Of a stretch of DNA of 64,000 nucleotides, positions 8,323 to 18,117 are shown piece by piece. This DNA is from an uncultured Verrucomicrobiota bacterium (GTDB lineage: Bacteria; Verrucomicrobiota; Kiritimatiellia; CAIVKH01): contig CALMUP010000009.1 in assembly GCA_937872895.1 (NCBI GenBank), forward strand, positions 124,001 through 188,000, read 5' to 3'. A program made the translations under genes and the position numbers. The notes under the pieces were generated by a model. That model did not search any database and had not been told where the DNA came from. It saw only the letters and a program-made list of their open reading frames with translations. Position 1 is the first letter of the stretch. The number at the start of each line of letters is the position of its first letter.

Positions 8323-9216
8323 TCACGGGAACAAGGCGTTCATCGCCGACTCGATGGTCGGCGCGGCGAAGGTGAAGCCGTGGCGGGTCAGTTTCTCCGG
8401 TTGCACACGGGCGCTGCTGAGCAGGGTTTCGCGGCCCATGTCGCCGGGCAAGGCGCGCAGGACAAAAGCCGGAACGGGCAGGAAGGCCGGGCGACGCAAG
8501 GTGGTGGCAAGGGCCTTGGTGAAATCACGGTTGCTGACCGGTTCGGGCGCGGTGAGGTTGACCGGGCCGGTAATATCGGTGTGCTCCAGGCAGTACAGGA
8601 CCGCATCGACCAGATCATCCAGCGCGATCCAGCTCATGTAGTGACGGCCGTTGCCGATGGGGCCACCGAGACCGGCCTTGAACACCGGGAGCATGCTGGC
8701 CAGTGCGCCGCCGCGGGGGGAGAGCACGATGCCGGTGCGTAGGGTGACCACGCGGATGCCGGCATTGCGGGCGATGGCCGTGGCGTCCTCCCATTCACGG
8801 CATAACTGGGCCAGGAAACCTTTCCCGTTGGCCGAGGCTTCGGTCAGCCAGCGGTCACCTTGGTCCCCGTAATACCCGATGGCCGAGGCGGAAAGGAAAA
8901 CCTTGGGACGATGGGTCAGGCTGGCCAAGGCTTCAGCCAGGTACTCGGTCGCGGCGACCCGGCTGCGGTGGATGCGCTCCCGCTTGCCCTTGGTCCACAG
9001 GCCGAGCAGGTTCTCGCCGGCCAGATGGATCACGGCATCGATGCCATTGATCTGGTTGCGTTCAATGTGCCCGCGCACTGGATCCCACACGGCGTCGCCG
9101 CGCGCCCGGTCCGGCTGCGAGCGGACCAGCCGGACGACGTAATGGCCGGCCCCGGTCAGCCGGTTCACGACATCGCGGCCGATCAATCCATGGGATCCTG
9201 TGACAAGTACTTTCAT
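8323..9216 (-). CDS. TIGR01777-family NAD-dependent epimerase (YfcH-like)
   Basis: A 297-residue extended short-chain dehydrogenase/reductase. The Rossmann motif 'VTGSHGLIGRDVV' starts at residue 5, and 'SASAIGYYGDQGD' carries the Tyr of the active site. The C-terminal DUF1731-like end 'ARVQPEKLTRHGFTF' is typical of the TIGR01777 subgroup related to cell-division-inhibitor SulA-type annotations and YfcH. Substrate is unknown. The frame is open to 9324, but the Rossmann strand begins right after the Met at 9216, which is therefore the start. It diverges from the flippase-propeller gene. Confidence 0.85.
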   Translation of the reverse strand: MKVLVTGSHGLIGRDVVNRLTGAGHYVVRLVRSQPDRARGDAVWDPVRGHIERNQINGIDAVIHLAGENLLGLWTKGKRERIHRSRVAATEYLAEALASLTHRPKVFLSASAIGYYGDQGDRWLTEASANGKGFLAQLCREWEDATAIARNAGIRVVTLRTGIVLSPRGGALASMLPVFKAGLGGPIGNGRHYMSWIALDDLVDAVLYCLEHTDITGPVNLTAPEPVSNRDFTKALATTLRRPAFLPVPAFVLRALPGDMGRETLLSSARVQPEKLTRHGFTFAAPTIESAMNALFP

Positions 9217-9336
9217 CGCGGCGATACTATAGTGGGTGGTCGCGCGGACTTCCAGTGGGTTTGCCGGGAAAGATTCCGGATTGTTGGTCGAGCGTTTTTG
9301 CTTTGTCATGGTCCAACTTCGCATTAACGTCCGCGC

Positions 9337-11412
9337 ATGAATCCCGCTTTACTCAAACGCCTGTTCTGGTCCGCCCTGGTCTCGGTAGGGTTGATTGCCC
9401 TCATCCTTCACCTGGTGGCGGGGGCGGGCAACCAGGACAAGTATCCCGGCCTGTGGCAGGTACTGACCAGAACCAGTGCCGCCCTGGTTGCAGCCTATGC
9501 CGGCCTGGCCCTGCTGCAGGCGTGGGTAAGATCGGTCCGCTACCGGTTGTTGTTGCGGGCCGCCGGGGTGGCGGCGATACCATCGGGGTTTCATATGATG
9601 CTGGTGACCATGGCACGCAATATGTTTGTGGATATGCTTCCTTCGCGCAGCGGGGAACTGATGTATGTGGCCCTGCTGAACCGAGGCTACCGGGTGCCGG
9701 TGCCTGACGGCCTTTCCTCGCTGGCCTTGAGTTTCGTGTTTGATCTGGTTGCGCTGGCTCTGCTCGTGGGGGCCCTGCTGCTGCATGCCGCCGCCACCGC
9801 TTCGGCGCCAGCCTGGATGGGATGGGCGATGGTCTTCATCGCGGTGGTATCACTCACCGGTCTGGCCGTGCTGTTATTCGGTTCGACCTGGGCGGGACAC
9901 CTGTTGCATCGGTGGACCGACCACCGTGCCTTGCCGCGCTGGTTGGAAAAACTGAGGGCATTTCTCGACCGGTTGATCCATTCGTTCGAGGCGGTGCGTC
10001 GTTCGGGCACCCTGCTGCGCACCCTGGCCCTTTCCGTGGTCGTGCGTAGCCTGAAATACGGCGGTATCTACCTGTTGTTCCTGGCCGTGACGCGTGTAAA
10101 TTTCCCGGAGCTGACCGATGCCGGGTTCATACGTGTCCTGTCGGCCCTGCTCGGCGCGGAGGCGGCAGCCAGCCTTCCGCTACCGACCCTGATGAGTTTT
10201 GGCGCCTATGAGGCAGGGGGCACCGCGGTGTGGACGATACTTGGCTTTTCCGCCGCCGCGGCCGCCTTGGCCATGCTGGCCATCCATATGTGGAGCCAGG
10301 CGGTGGATTACCTGATCGGCGGAGCGGGGCTGTTGCTGATCGCCATGCGCCGCAGCGGCCGTGGTTCCTCCGCGACCGCGCCAATGTCGGCCCCGCGCTG
10401 GCGGATGGCCGTCGTGGCGCTGATTGGTTTGACCTTGCTGGGTGGTGCCGCCGGTTGGGCGCTTCTCGAATACCGGGCCTTCAAGAAGCTCGGCGCATTG
10501 GAAGCGCCGGACATCGGTGCATCGATCGCGGCGGATGCCCAGACGCCGCGACCTGCCTGGGCCGCCGACCTGCAGGGGTTCATCGTCTGGAGTTCGAACC
10601 GCGATGGCAACCACGACATCTTCCGGATGTCCCTGCCGGGTGGCACAGTCATGCCGCTGACCCGGCACCCGCACACCGAATATTACCCGCGCATATCGCC
10701 CGACGGCGCCCGCCTCCTGTTCTGCCGCTCGCAGATCCCGTGGGTGTCCCAGCGCAACAAGGTCCCATGGGACCTGTACTTGCTGGACCTGGCCAGCGGC
10801 AAGGAAACGTTGATTGCCACCAATGCCAACGTACCGGCCTGGATCAACGACCGGGAAATCCTCTTCCAGTTCAACGGCACCGAGGTGCGCAAACGCGACC
10901 TGGTGAGCGGCGAGGAAACCCGCCTGCTGTATCCCGGGCTGGGCGACATCCCGGAGAACCTGACCCTCGACACGCCCAGTTACAATCCTCACACCGGGGA
11001 GATCGGTGTCAGCATCCGGCCCGTCCGACAGACGTCCGCGCTGGCGGACCGCGAGGGCCGGCTGCGCCCGTTCGGTCAGGGGTGCCAGGTCAACTGGACG
11101 CCCGACTACACAACCCTCTATTACGTGGATCACCTGCCCGGCAAGGATAATGCCTTCTTCCGGGTCAACCCGCGCAGCTTCGAGCGCAGCCTGTGGTTCA
11201 ACCACGCCTCCTCCTTCAACCACGAGTATTTCCCGCGGGTCACTTCCGACGAGGCCTACCTGGTCTTCGGAGCCTCGGAAGGAGGGCATGAGCACGATGC
11301 TGCGGATTACGAAATCTTCCTGTGGAAAGTCGGAACGCCGATGGACCAGACCTACCGCATCACCTGGCACACCGGCAACGACTGCTGGCCGGATATCTGG
11401 CTCGCCCGCTGA
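9337..11412 (+). CDS. Fusion of a lysylphosphatidylglycerol-synthase-type membrane domain with a TolB-like beta-propeller
   Basis: This 691-residue protein has two parts. Residues about 1-345 are an integral-membrane domain of the MprF/AglD flippase-like (UPF0104) family with about 8 helices; 'DMLPSRSGELMYVALL' (residues about 100-115) matches its conserved first-loop motif. A further helix lies near 352-375. Residues about 405-690 form a periplasmic WD40/TolB-like propeller with repeats such as 'IVWSSNRDGNHDIF', 'YYPRISPDGARLLF' and 'EYFPRVTSDEAYLVF'. The aminoacyltransferase domain of MprF is absent. I infer lipid-linked transport coupled to an extracytoplasmic sensing or binding domain; the fusion is unusual. 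It is single-gene and convergent with the TPR gene. Confidence 0.8.
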   Translation: MNPALLKRLFWSALVSVGLIALILHLVAGAGNQDKYPGLWQVLTRTSAALVAAYAGLALLQAWVRSVRYRLLLRAAGVAAIPSGFHMMLVTMARNMFVDMLPSRSGELMYVALLNRGYRVPVPDGLSSLALSFVFDLVALALLVGALLLHAAATASAPAWMGWAMVFIAVVSLTGLAVLLFGSTWAGHLLHRWTDHRALPRWLEKLRAFLDRLIHSFEAVRRSGTLLRTLALSVVVRSLKYGGIYLLFLAVTRVNFPELTDAGFIRVLSALLGAEAAASLPLPTLMSFGAYEAGGTAVWTILGFSAAAAALAMLAIHMWSQAVDYLIGGAGLLLIAMRRSGRGSSATAPMSAPRWRMAVVALIGLTLLGGAAGWALLEYRAFKKLGALEAPDIGASIAADAQTPRPAWAADLQGFIVWSSNRDGNHDIFRMSLPGGTVMPLTRHPHTEYYPRISPDGARLLFCRSQIPWVSQRNKVPWDLYLLDLASGKETLIATNANVPAWINDREILFQFNGTEVRKRDLVSGEETRLLYPGLGDIPENLTLDTPSYNPHTGEIGVSIRPVRQTSALADREGRLRPFGQGCQVNWTPDYTTLYYVDHLPGKDNAFFRVNPRSFERSLWFNHASSFNHEYFPRVTSDEAYLVFGASEGGHEHDAADYEIFLWKVGTPMDQTYRITWHTGNDCWPDIWLAR

Positions 11413-11429
11413 AGGAACCGAACGCTGGA

Positions 11430-12581
11430 TCAGGGCGACGCCGGCTGCATGCGTTCACGGGCCCGATCGGCCAGTATGCGTTCAAAGGCGATGCCCGCCT
11501 CGCTGACCCGGATGTCACGGAAAGCCTCGGTTTGCAGGTGACGGTACACGTCGCTGGGGGAGGTCACATCCAACGCCCGGGTCAGGTAGTCCAGGGCCTG
11601 GCTGGCCCGGCCGATGGAGGCGCAGATCGCCGCCGCATCAAGGTAGGGCATGCTCCATCCGGGCGAAAGGGCGATGGATTTATCGAGCAGCAACAGGGCC
11701 TGGTCGTGGTTTTTCTCCGCGAGTTCGAGGACCGCCAGCACGCCATACGCCATGGCCGCATCCGGCTTGCGCTTGATGTACTCCTCGAGCAGCGGACGTG
11801 CACTGGTGTAATCGCGCAACTGGACCAGCGCATAACCCTTGTTGAATAGGGCGGCTTCGTAGTCGGGCCGGGCCTTCAACAAGCGGTCATACAGCATCAC
11901 CGCCTCGCGGGGCTGACCATCAAAGGTCAAGGCTACGCCGAGATCGTTCATGATGTCCGGATTGCTGTTGGCGCCCTCGATGGCTTTCTGCAATGACCGG
12001 ACGGCTTCACCGTACTGGCCGAGCTTGATGGTCAACCGGCCGATTTGAGCAAGTACGGTCACGTTGCTCGGGTCGACATCCAGCGCTTCGCGGTACCGGG
12101 CCAGTGCCCCGTCGAATTCGCCGGCGTCTTCCAATACCTTGCCCCATCGGTAAATGGTATCCACGGTTTCCGCGTTCGTGCGGTTGATGCGGCGCAACGG
12201 ATCAGCGGCAGGTGCCGTCGCCGTGGTGGGCGGCGCGATCGGTTCAGCCGCAACGGTCGCCGGAGCAGACGGAGCGGCCGTGGCAGGGCGGGATAACACC
12301 GCCGGTTGCGCTTCCACCGGCTGGCTGATGGTGATCCGTCGCACCGACCGGTCTTTGCGGCCCCACAAGACCTCGAGGATCTTGATGCTGGCGAACAGGA
12401 ACCCTCCCATGAAGACGACCAGCAGAATCAGGATGCGGATCGTCTTCTGGGTATTCTGGTTGGCCTTGCCATCCGGATCATTCAGCGGAGCACCCGGCTT
12501 GGCCGGCCCGTCGATGACGACCACACGATCCCGGCGGTTCCGGGAAGGTTGGGGCTGCTTATGGTAGACATTGGAGCTCAT
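11430..12581 (-). CDS. Membrane-anchored TPR protein
   Basis: 383 residues. A basic N-terminus is followed by one transmembrane segment (about 48-70), then a Pro/Ala/Thr linker (about 95-135). TPR repeats fill the rest, for example 'YRWGKVLEDAGEFDGALARYREALDVDP' split across two helices, and the 'ALFNKGYALVQL' and 'AYGVLAVLELAEKNHDQAL' pairs. The topology suggests a cytoplasmic N-terminus with a periplasmic TPR scaffold for protein interactions; no partner is evident. ATG at 12581 was chosen because residues follow the family-like start; ATG at 12596 is possible. Neighbours are unrelated. Confidence 0.75.
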   Translation of the reverse strand: MSSNVYHKQPQPSRNRRDRVVVIDGPAKPGAPLNDPDGKANQNTQKTIRILILLVVFMGGFLFASIKILEVLWGRKDRSVRRITISQPVEAQPAVLSRPATAAPSAPATVAAEPIAPPTTATAPAADPLRRINRTNAETVDTIYRWGKVLEDAGEFDGALARYREALDVDPSNVTVLAQIGRLTIKLGQYGEAVRSLQKAIEGANSNPDIMNDLGVALTFDGQPREAVMLYDRLLKARPDYEAALFNKGYALVQLRDYTSARPLLEEYIKRKPDAAMAYGVLAVLELAEKNHDQALLLLDKSIALSPGWSMPYLDAAAICASIGRASQALDYLTRALDVTSPSDVYRHLQTEAFRDIRVSEAGIAFERILADRARERMQPASP

Positions 12582-12686
12582 GATCGGGGAAACCATAGGG
12601 GCAAGCCGGTTGCTGCGCAAGCCCGGTGTGACCCATGTCACCCGGCCAAGGTTGCACTTTGCCGGCGAGAGCGGTACGATGTGGCC

Positions 12687-13110
12687 ATGAAGACGATCCT
12701 TCCCTTGTTGTTGATCACGCTCGGTCTTGGTGGCGTCGCCCCCCTTGTCGCATCGGAAACGCACAACGACAAGGTGGTGGAGTTTACCGGCGACACGCTG
12801 GCTCCCGGTGGTCTGTTTCACGTGGTGACCTACGCCGCCCCGGCCGCGATGGCGGTAAAGGACACTGGCTTGCGCGAGGCGGGTCTGGCCGCCGGACCGG
12901 TGGTGCCAAAGTCGGACGAGATCCGCATCTTCGCCAACCGCGATGCGATGAACGCCGCACCGCTGGCCCGCATCTGGCTGAACAGCCGCGAGGGGGGAGC
13001 CTACTGGTTCATTACCGGCGGGGAGGGCGATGCCTCGGCCTTCGTGATCCCGGCCGGCGCTGCCGTCGTGGTGTGGACCCGCGCGGGCACCGCCCCGGTG
13101 AGCTGGACCA

Positions 13111-13124
<14 letters not shown>
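12687..13124 (+). CDS. Small secreted protein of unknown function
   Basis: 145 residues with a clear Sec signal peptide (positive 'MK', hydrophobic core to about residue 20, likely cleavage after 'LVAS'). The mature part is beta-rich and contains a 'YWFITGGEGDAS' segment. No family is recognised with confidence. Its last codons overlap the first codons of the endonuclease III gene by 14 nt, so the two are cotranscribed, although a functional link is not obvious. Confidence 0.65.
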
Positions 13125-13776
<652 letters not shown>

Positions 13777-13778
13777 CC

Positions 13779-15338
13779 ATGAACGAATCGATCGACCTCC
13801 GCGAGTTCGAAAGCCACATCGCCCTGCGCACCCTCGAGGCGGGCGACTTCGAGGCCATCATCGACCTCCAGCGCCGCTGCTTCCCCGGCATGACCGAGTG
13901 GACCCGCGACCAGTTCAACAGCCAGCTCGCCCACTTTCCCGAAGGGCAGTTCTGCATCGTCCACGACCAGCGCATCGTCGCCTCGGCCACCAGCCTGATC
14001 GTCGATTTCGACCTCTACTCCGACTGGCACAACTGGAAGGAGATCTCCGACAACGGGTTCATCCACAACCACGACCCGAACGGCGATACCCTCTACGGGA
14101 TCGAGATCATGGTCGACCCGCAGTTCCAGGGCATGAAGCTCGCCCGCCGCCTCTACGACGCGCGCAAGAACCTCGTCCGCGAACGCAACCTCAAGGGCAT
14201 TGTCATCGGCGGGCGCATCCCCGGCTACCATGCCCACCGCACCCGCATGACCGCCCACGAGTACGCGGAGAAGGTCGAGGACAAGACCCTGTACGACCCG
14301 GTGCTGACCACCCAGCTTTCCAACGGATTCGAGCTGAAGCAGCTGATTCCCGAATACCTGCCGTCCGACGAGGACAGCGCCGGCTGGGCCACCTACCTCG
14401 AGTGGACCAACGTCGATTACCGCCCCTACAAGAAACGCGCCATCCGCCCGGTGCAGGTCGTGCGGATCGCCGCCGTGCAGTACGAGATGCGCACGGTGAA
14501 GAACTTCAAGGAGTTCGCCAAACAGTGCGAGTACTTCGTCGATACCGCGTCCGACTACAAGTGCGACTTCGTCCTGTTCCCCGAGCTGATCACCACCCAG
14601 CTCCTGTCCTTCTGCGACACCAAGCGCCCGAGCGATGCCGCGCGCAAGCTCGCCGAATTCACCCCGCAATACCTCGAGATGTTCAGCGGGTATGCCATCC
14701 GCCACAACATCAACATCATCGGGGGTTCGCAGTTCGCCATCGAGGACGGCACCCTCTACAACATCGCCTACCTGTTCCGCCGCGACGGCACCATCGGCAA
14801 GCAGTACAAGATCCACGTCACCCCCGCCGAATGGAAGTGGTGGGGCGTGGCCGGCGGCGACAAGGTCGAGGTGTTCGACACCGACTGCGGCCGCATCAAC
14901 ATCCAGATCTGCTACGACATCGAGTTCCCCGAACTGTCGCGCATCGCCGCGCAGAAGGGCGCGCAGATCATCTTCGTGCCGTTCAACACCGACGAGCGCT
15001 TCGGCTACCTGCGGGTCCGCCACTGCTCGCTCGCCCGCTGCGTCGAGAACCACGTCTACGTCGCGGTGGCCGGCGCGGTCGGCAACCTGCCCTTCGTCAA
15101 CAACGCCGACATCCACTACGCGCAGTCGGGGATCTTCACCCCCGCCGACTTCGCGTTCAGCCGCGACGCCATCGCCGCCGAATGCAACCCCAACATCGAG
15201 ACCATCGTCGTCCACGACGTCGACATCGAACTGCTGCGCCGTCACCGCTACCGCGGCACCACCAACAACTGGAACGACCGCCGCCAGGACCTCTACGCCA
15301 TCACCTACCGCGAGGACGGGAAGTCGAAGTCGATCTGA
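13779..15338 (+). CDS. Bifunctional GNAT acetyltransferase / carbon-nitrogen hydrolase
   Basis: 519 residues combining a GNAT domain (about 13-190; acetyl-CoA loop around '[16 protein letters not shown]', 112-127) with a nitrilase-superfamily domain (about 225-515). The nitrilase triad is visible as Glu269 in 'LFPELI', Lys344 in 'QYKIHVTP' and Cys378 in '[12 protein letters not shown]'. This fusion is a recurring but biochemically undefined architecture; it probably hydrolyses or transfers an amide group. The frame is open far upstream, but ATG at 13779, with GAGG about 9 nt before it, begins the conserved protein. It follows nth by 2 nt and is presumably cotranscribed. Confidence 0.9.
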   Translation: MNESIDLREFESHIALRTLEAGDFEAIIDLQRRCFPGMTEWTRDQFNSQLAHFPEGQFCIVHDQRIVASATSLIVDFDLYSDWHNWKEISDNGFIHNHDPNGDTLYGIEIMVDPQFQGMKLARRLYDARKNLVRERNLKGIVIGGRIPGYHAHRTRMTAHEYAEKVEDKTLYDPVLTTQLSNGFELKQLIPEYLPSDEDSAGWATYLEWTNVDYRPYKKRAIRPVQVVRIAAVQYEMRTVKNFKEFAKQCEYFVDTASDYKCDFVLFPELITTQLLSFCDTKRPSDAARKLAEFTPQYLEMFSGYAIRHNINIIGGSQFAIEDGTLYNIAYLFRRDGTIGKQYKIHVTPAEWKWWGVAGGDKVEVFDTDCGRINIQICYDIEFPELSRIAAQKGAQIIFVPFNTDERFGYLRVRHCSLARCVENHVYVAVAGAVGNLPFVNNADIHYAQSGIFTPADFAFSRDAIAAECNPNIETIVVHDVDIELLRRHRYRGTTNNWNDRRQDLYAITYREDGKSKSI

Positions 15339-15622
15339 ACACGGATTGCCGGACGTGGATCCGCTTTATCCCGAAAACAGGGGTGGATGAACCGCAGACT
15401 CGTCCGGGTACGTGCAGGACGGCCACAACACCCACACCTAACCGCCACCCTTGAACGGATACCCTTACCCGACCACTTACCCGCTTGCCTCCCATCGCTC
15501 CTCGTCGGGTACAACTCCATGGGAATGCCGCCTTGAATCCGCACGCCATCCCCGCGCAGTGCGCATTTCCTTCGCGACGGGTTGGGCTTTCGTGTTTTCG
15601 TCGCGTATGGTAGGTTCAGGTC
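15339..15622. other. Intergenic region, no gene seen
   Basis: 284 bp between the GNAT-nitrilase stop and psiE. It holds ACC/CCC-rich, low-complexity sequence in its first half and a possible promoter for psiE near its end (TTGGGC about 18 nt before TATGGT at roughly 15583-15612). No ORF, RNA or strong hairpin is convincing. Confidence 0.4.
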
Positions 15623-16096
15623 ATGAAATGCGAACCGGACATTCCCGAAGTGCCGCCGCGGACCGAGCAGTTTGATCAATTCATGCAACGCATGCTGCAT
15701 TGGTTCGAGAGTATCGTGATGCGATTATTGGTCGGCATGATGATGTTGACCATCGGCATCGCGACCCTGGAACTGATGTGGTTCCTGGTTCAGGATCTGC
15801 TGGCTCCCCCGTTCGACTGGTTGACCATCAATGAAATGATGGAGCTGTTCAGTTTCTTCATGATGATCCTGATCGGGCTCGAGTTGCTCGATACCGTGAA
15901 GAGTTACCTGACCGAGCACACCATCCGCGTAGAGGCGGTCTTCATGGTCGCGATGATCGCGTTGACCCGCAAGGTGATCATGCTGGAATACAAGGATGTG
16001 CCGCCGCTGGCCCTTCTCGGCATCGCCGCGCTGGTCATCTCCCTGGCCGCCGGCTACTGGCTGACCCACCCGAACCGCAACAAGCGCAGCCGGTAA
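15623..16096 (+). CDS. psiE: PsiE-family membrane protein
   Basis: 157 residues with four hydrophobic helices (about 32-58, 70-92, 108-124, 130-148). The conserved stretch 'MELFSFFMMILIGLELLDTVK' (residues about 73-93, shown in part) and 'AMIALTRKVI' match the phosphate-starvation-inducible PsiE family of inner-membrane proteins, whose biochemical role is unknown. No Pho box was found. The short acidic N-terminus is cytosolic by the positive-inside pattern. It stands alone and converges with the small membrane protein gene at 16483. Confidence 0.82.
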   Translation: MKCEPDIPEVPPRTEQFDQFMQRMLHWFESIVMRLLVGMMMLTIGIATLELMWFLVQDLLAPPFDWLTINEMMELFSFFMMILIGLELLDTVKSYLTEHTIRVEAVFMVAMIALTRKVIMLEYKDVPPLALLGIAALVISLAAGYWLTHPNRNKRSR

Positions 16097-16216
16097 TCCA
16101 ACCAGCCCCGCGCATTCACTACGATTGAGGTCTGCGCCAAACCCGCGGCCTCAGGAACTCCCGTTGAACCTGCTCGCTCCGACGTCGGGCTGATGGTCGG
16201 GGTGGAAGCGTACGGC

Positions 16217-16483
16217 TCAGCCTCGCTTCGGTGGTGACGGGGGCGGGGGTGGGGGACGGAAGCGGCGGGCGAGCAGGATGATCGCGACGAACAGCGCGAC
16301 GAGCAGGGAAACCGCGCCGCCACCGGTGAGGGCGATGGCGAGGAGCATGGCCATAACGACAAGCAGGAAGGCCGTCCACGGGAACCGCGAGGCGGTTTCG
16401 ATCCGCTCCAGCCGCTCGGCCTGCCGCGCCAGCAATTCCTCGCGGGTGGGCGGGGGCGGACGCCGCTTGCGGAAGTCGATCAC
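16217..16483 (-). CDS. Small two-helix membrane protein
   Basis: 88 residues. A basic/proline N-terminus with a short amphipathic helix (about 12-32) is followed by two transmembrane segments (about 37-52 and 57-73) and a polyproline tail. The GTG start overlaps the stop of the upstream gene by 4 nt (GTGA), which supports translation and the chosen start. Function unknown; coupling suggests it works with, or is regulated with, the 228-residue protein upstream. Confidence 0.6.
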   Translation of the reverse strand: MIDFRKRRPPPPTREELLARQAERLERIETASRFPWTAFLLVVMAMLLAIALTGGGAVSLLVALFVAIILLARRFRPPPPPPSPPKRG

Positions 16484-17166
16484 GGACCGATCCCCCGCGC
16501 CCCGCGCACCAGGGCGAAGAACCGGTCCTCGTAGTCCTTGAACACCCCGGCCTGCTCCAGGGCGCGCGACAGGGCGGGGATGTGCTCGGGATTCCGCGCG
16601 GCGTCACGGAACATCCGGTCGATCCGGTGCCGCACCCCCTGCGGGTCCGCGCGCAAGTCGCGGGCGTTGGCGGCGACCGACTGCTGGACCACCTCGACGA
16701 GCAGCTGCAGCAGGCAGACCTCCCACGGTTCATCGACCCCGTGGATCAGCGCATGCAGCGGATGCGGACTGCCCTCGACATCCGGGCGCACCCGCTCGAG
16801 CACGTTGGCCACCGTGTCGGTGACGATGTGCTCGTTCAGCGATTCCTTGCGCACCGAGAACCCGTACTTGAGCAGCAACAGGTTTTCCTGGTGCTCGCGC
16901 AACCACGACAGGTAATGTCCCGCCTGCTCCTCGCCGAAGCCCTCGAGCAGGGTCTGGCCGAGGGCGTCGGGGGTGATGATCTGCGGGCGGAAGGCGTGGA
17001 TTTTCCCCTCGCGCACCCGCACCTGGTTGACCGAATCCATCGTCTCGGCGACGAGGTGGTAATGCACGGTGGTCGTGCCGAACGTCTCCAGCACCTGCTT
17101 CGGCTGGATCAGCACCTCGGTGTGGTTCACGGCATACCAGAAATCAAATGACGCTTTGTCGTCCAT
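16480..17166 (-). CDS. Conserved hypothetical soluble protein
   Basis: 228 residues, no signal peptide or membrane segment, mostly helical in its second half. It begins 'MDDKASFDFWYAVNHTEVLI', with the beta-strand-like segment 'TTVHYHLVAETMDSVNQVRVR' shortly after. I do not recognise a family. It lies only 24 bp from the divergent gene at 17191, so their promoters must overlap. Its stop overlaps the GTG of the small membrane protein gene downstream. Confidence 0.65.
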   Translation of the reverse strand: MDDKASFDFWYAVNHTEVLIQPKQVLETFGTTTVHYHLVAETMDSVNQVRVREGKIHAFRPQIITPDALGQTLLEGFGEEQAGHYLSWLREHQENLLLLKYGFSVRKESLNEHIVTDTVANVLERVRPDVEGSPHPLHALIHGVDEPWEVCLLQLLVEVVQQSVAANARDLRADPQGVRHRIDRMFRDAARNPEHIPALSRALEQAGVFKDYEDRFFALVRGARGIGP

Positions 17167-17190
17167 CCCCGATATGGTACACGACAACCC

Positions 17191-18117
17191 ATGAACGCGC
17201 CAGTGCCCGCTTGCTCGCCCGACCGGTCCGGCCTGCTCCCGGCCGAGGGTTCGATCCTCGCCGAGGCGGACTGGCGCGCCCGCATCGACCGCCACCACGC
17301 GGCGCTGGATCCGCTGCTCGGTCCGCACCTCGACCGCGCGGCGCGCGGCGAGAAACATCCGGTGATGGATTTCCTGTTCCAATACTATCCGTTCGCCCCG
17401 GCCCACCTGCGCCGCTGGACGCCCGGGGTGGGGGTGACGCTGGCCGGCGACGCCGTGCCGGGGTATGACCAGCTCAAGGAGGTGTCGCGCACCGACGCCG
17501 GGTGGATCCTCGATCCGGCGCGCTTCCCGGAACGCCGGATCGACGCCGCGCGCTGGGTGCTGGCCCTGCTGGAGAAGACCGCGGTGCGCGCCCCGCGCTT
17601 CGGATGTTTCGGGCTGCACGAGTGGGCGATGGTGTACCGGGCCGGCGCGGTGCGCCACGGGCAATTGCCGTTGCGCTTTTCACCGGAGGAGACGGCGCGG
17701 GTGGTCGAGTCGCTGCCGGTCTCGTGTTCGCACTACGACGCGTTCCGGTTCTTCACGCCGGAGGCGCGCCCGCTCAACCGGCTGCAACCGAAGCTCGAGA
17801 CGCGGCAGGACCTGGAGCAGTGCGGCTGCCTGCACGTCAATATGGACCTCTACAAGTGGGCCAGCCAGTTCTACCCGTGGATCGCCAGCGACCTGATCGG
17901 TGCGGCCTTCCTGCTCGCCTGCCGGATCCGCGAACTGGACATGCGGGCGAGTCCGTACGACCTCGCGTCGATGGGGTTGACCCCGGTGTGCATCGAGACG
18001 CCGGAGGGACGCCAGGAGTACGTGGCGTGGCAGCAGCGGTTCGCCGACGAGGCGAAACCGCTGCGGCATGCGATGATCGAGGCGTTCCGCCGCCTGCTGC
18101 TCGCGGTTACGCGGTGA
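17191..18117 (+). CDS. Family commonly annotated as 3-methyladenine DNA glycosylase (function unverified)
   Basis: 308 residues. The stretch 'GEKHPVMDFLFQYYPFAP' (residues 53-70) followed by 'HLRRWTPG' matches a bacterial protein family, known from actinobacteria, that databases often label 3-methyladenine DNA glycosylase. I see no helix-hairpin-helix or other recognised glycosylase motif, so that label should be treated with caution. A conserved 'GCFGLHEWAMVYR' segment lies near the middle and His/Cys-rich 'CGCLHVNMDLYKWA' later. It diverges from the gene at 17166, and its 3' end overlaps the convergent GH31 gene by 11 nt. Confidence 0.6.
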   Translation: MNAPVPACSPDRSGLLPAEGSILAEADWRARIDRHHAALDPLLGPHLDRAARGEKHPVMDFLFQYYPFAPAHLRRWTPGVGVTLAGDAVPGYDQLKEVSRTDAGWILDPARFPERRIDAARWVLALLEKTAVRAPRFGCFGLHEWAMVYRAGAVRHGQLPLRFSPEETARVVESLPVSCSHYDAFRFFTPEARPLNRLQPKLETRQDLEQCGCLHVNMDLYKWASQFYPWIASDLIGAAFLLACRIRELDMRASPYDLASMGLTPVCIETPEGRQEYVAWQQRFADEAKPLRHAMIEAFRRLLLAVTR

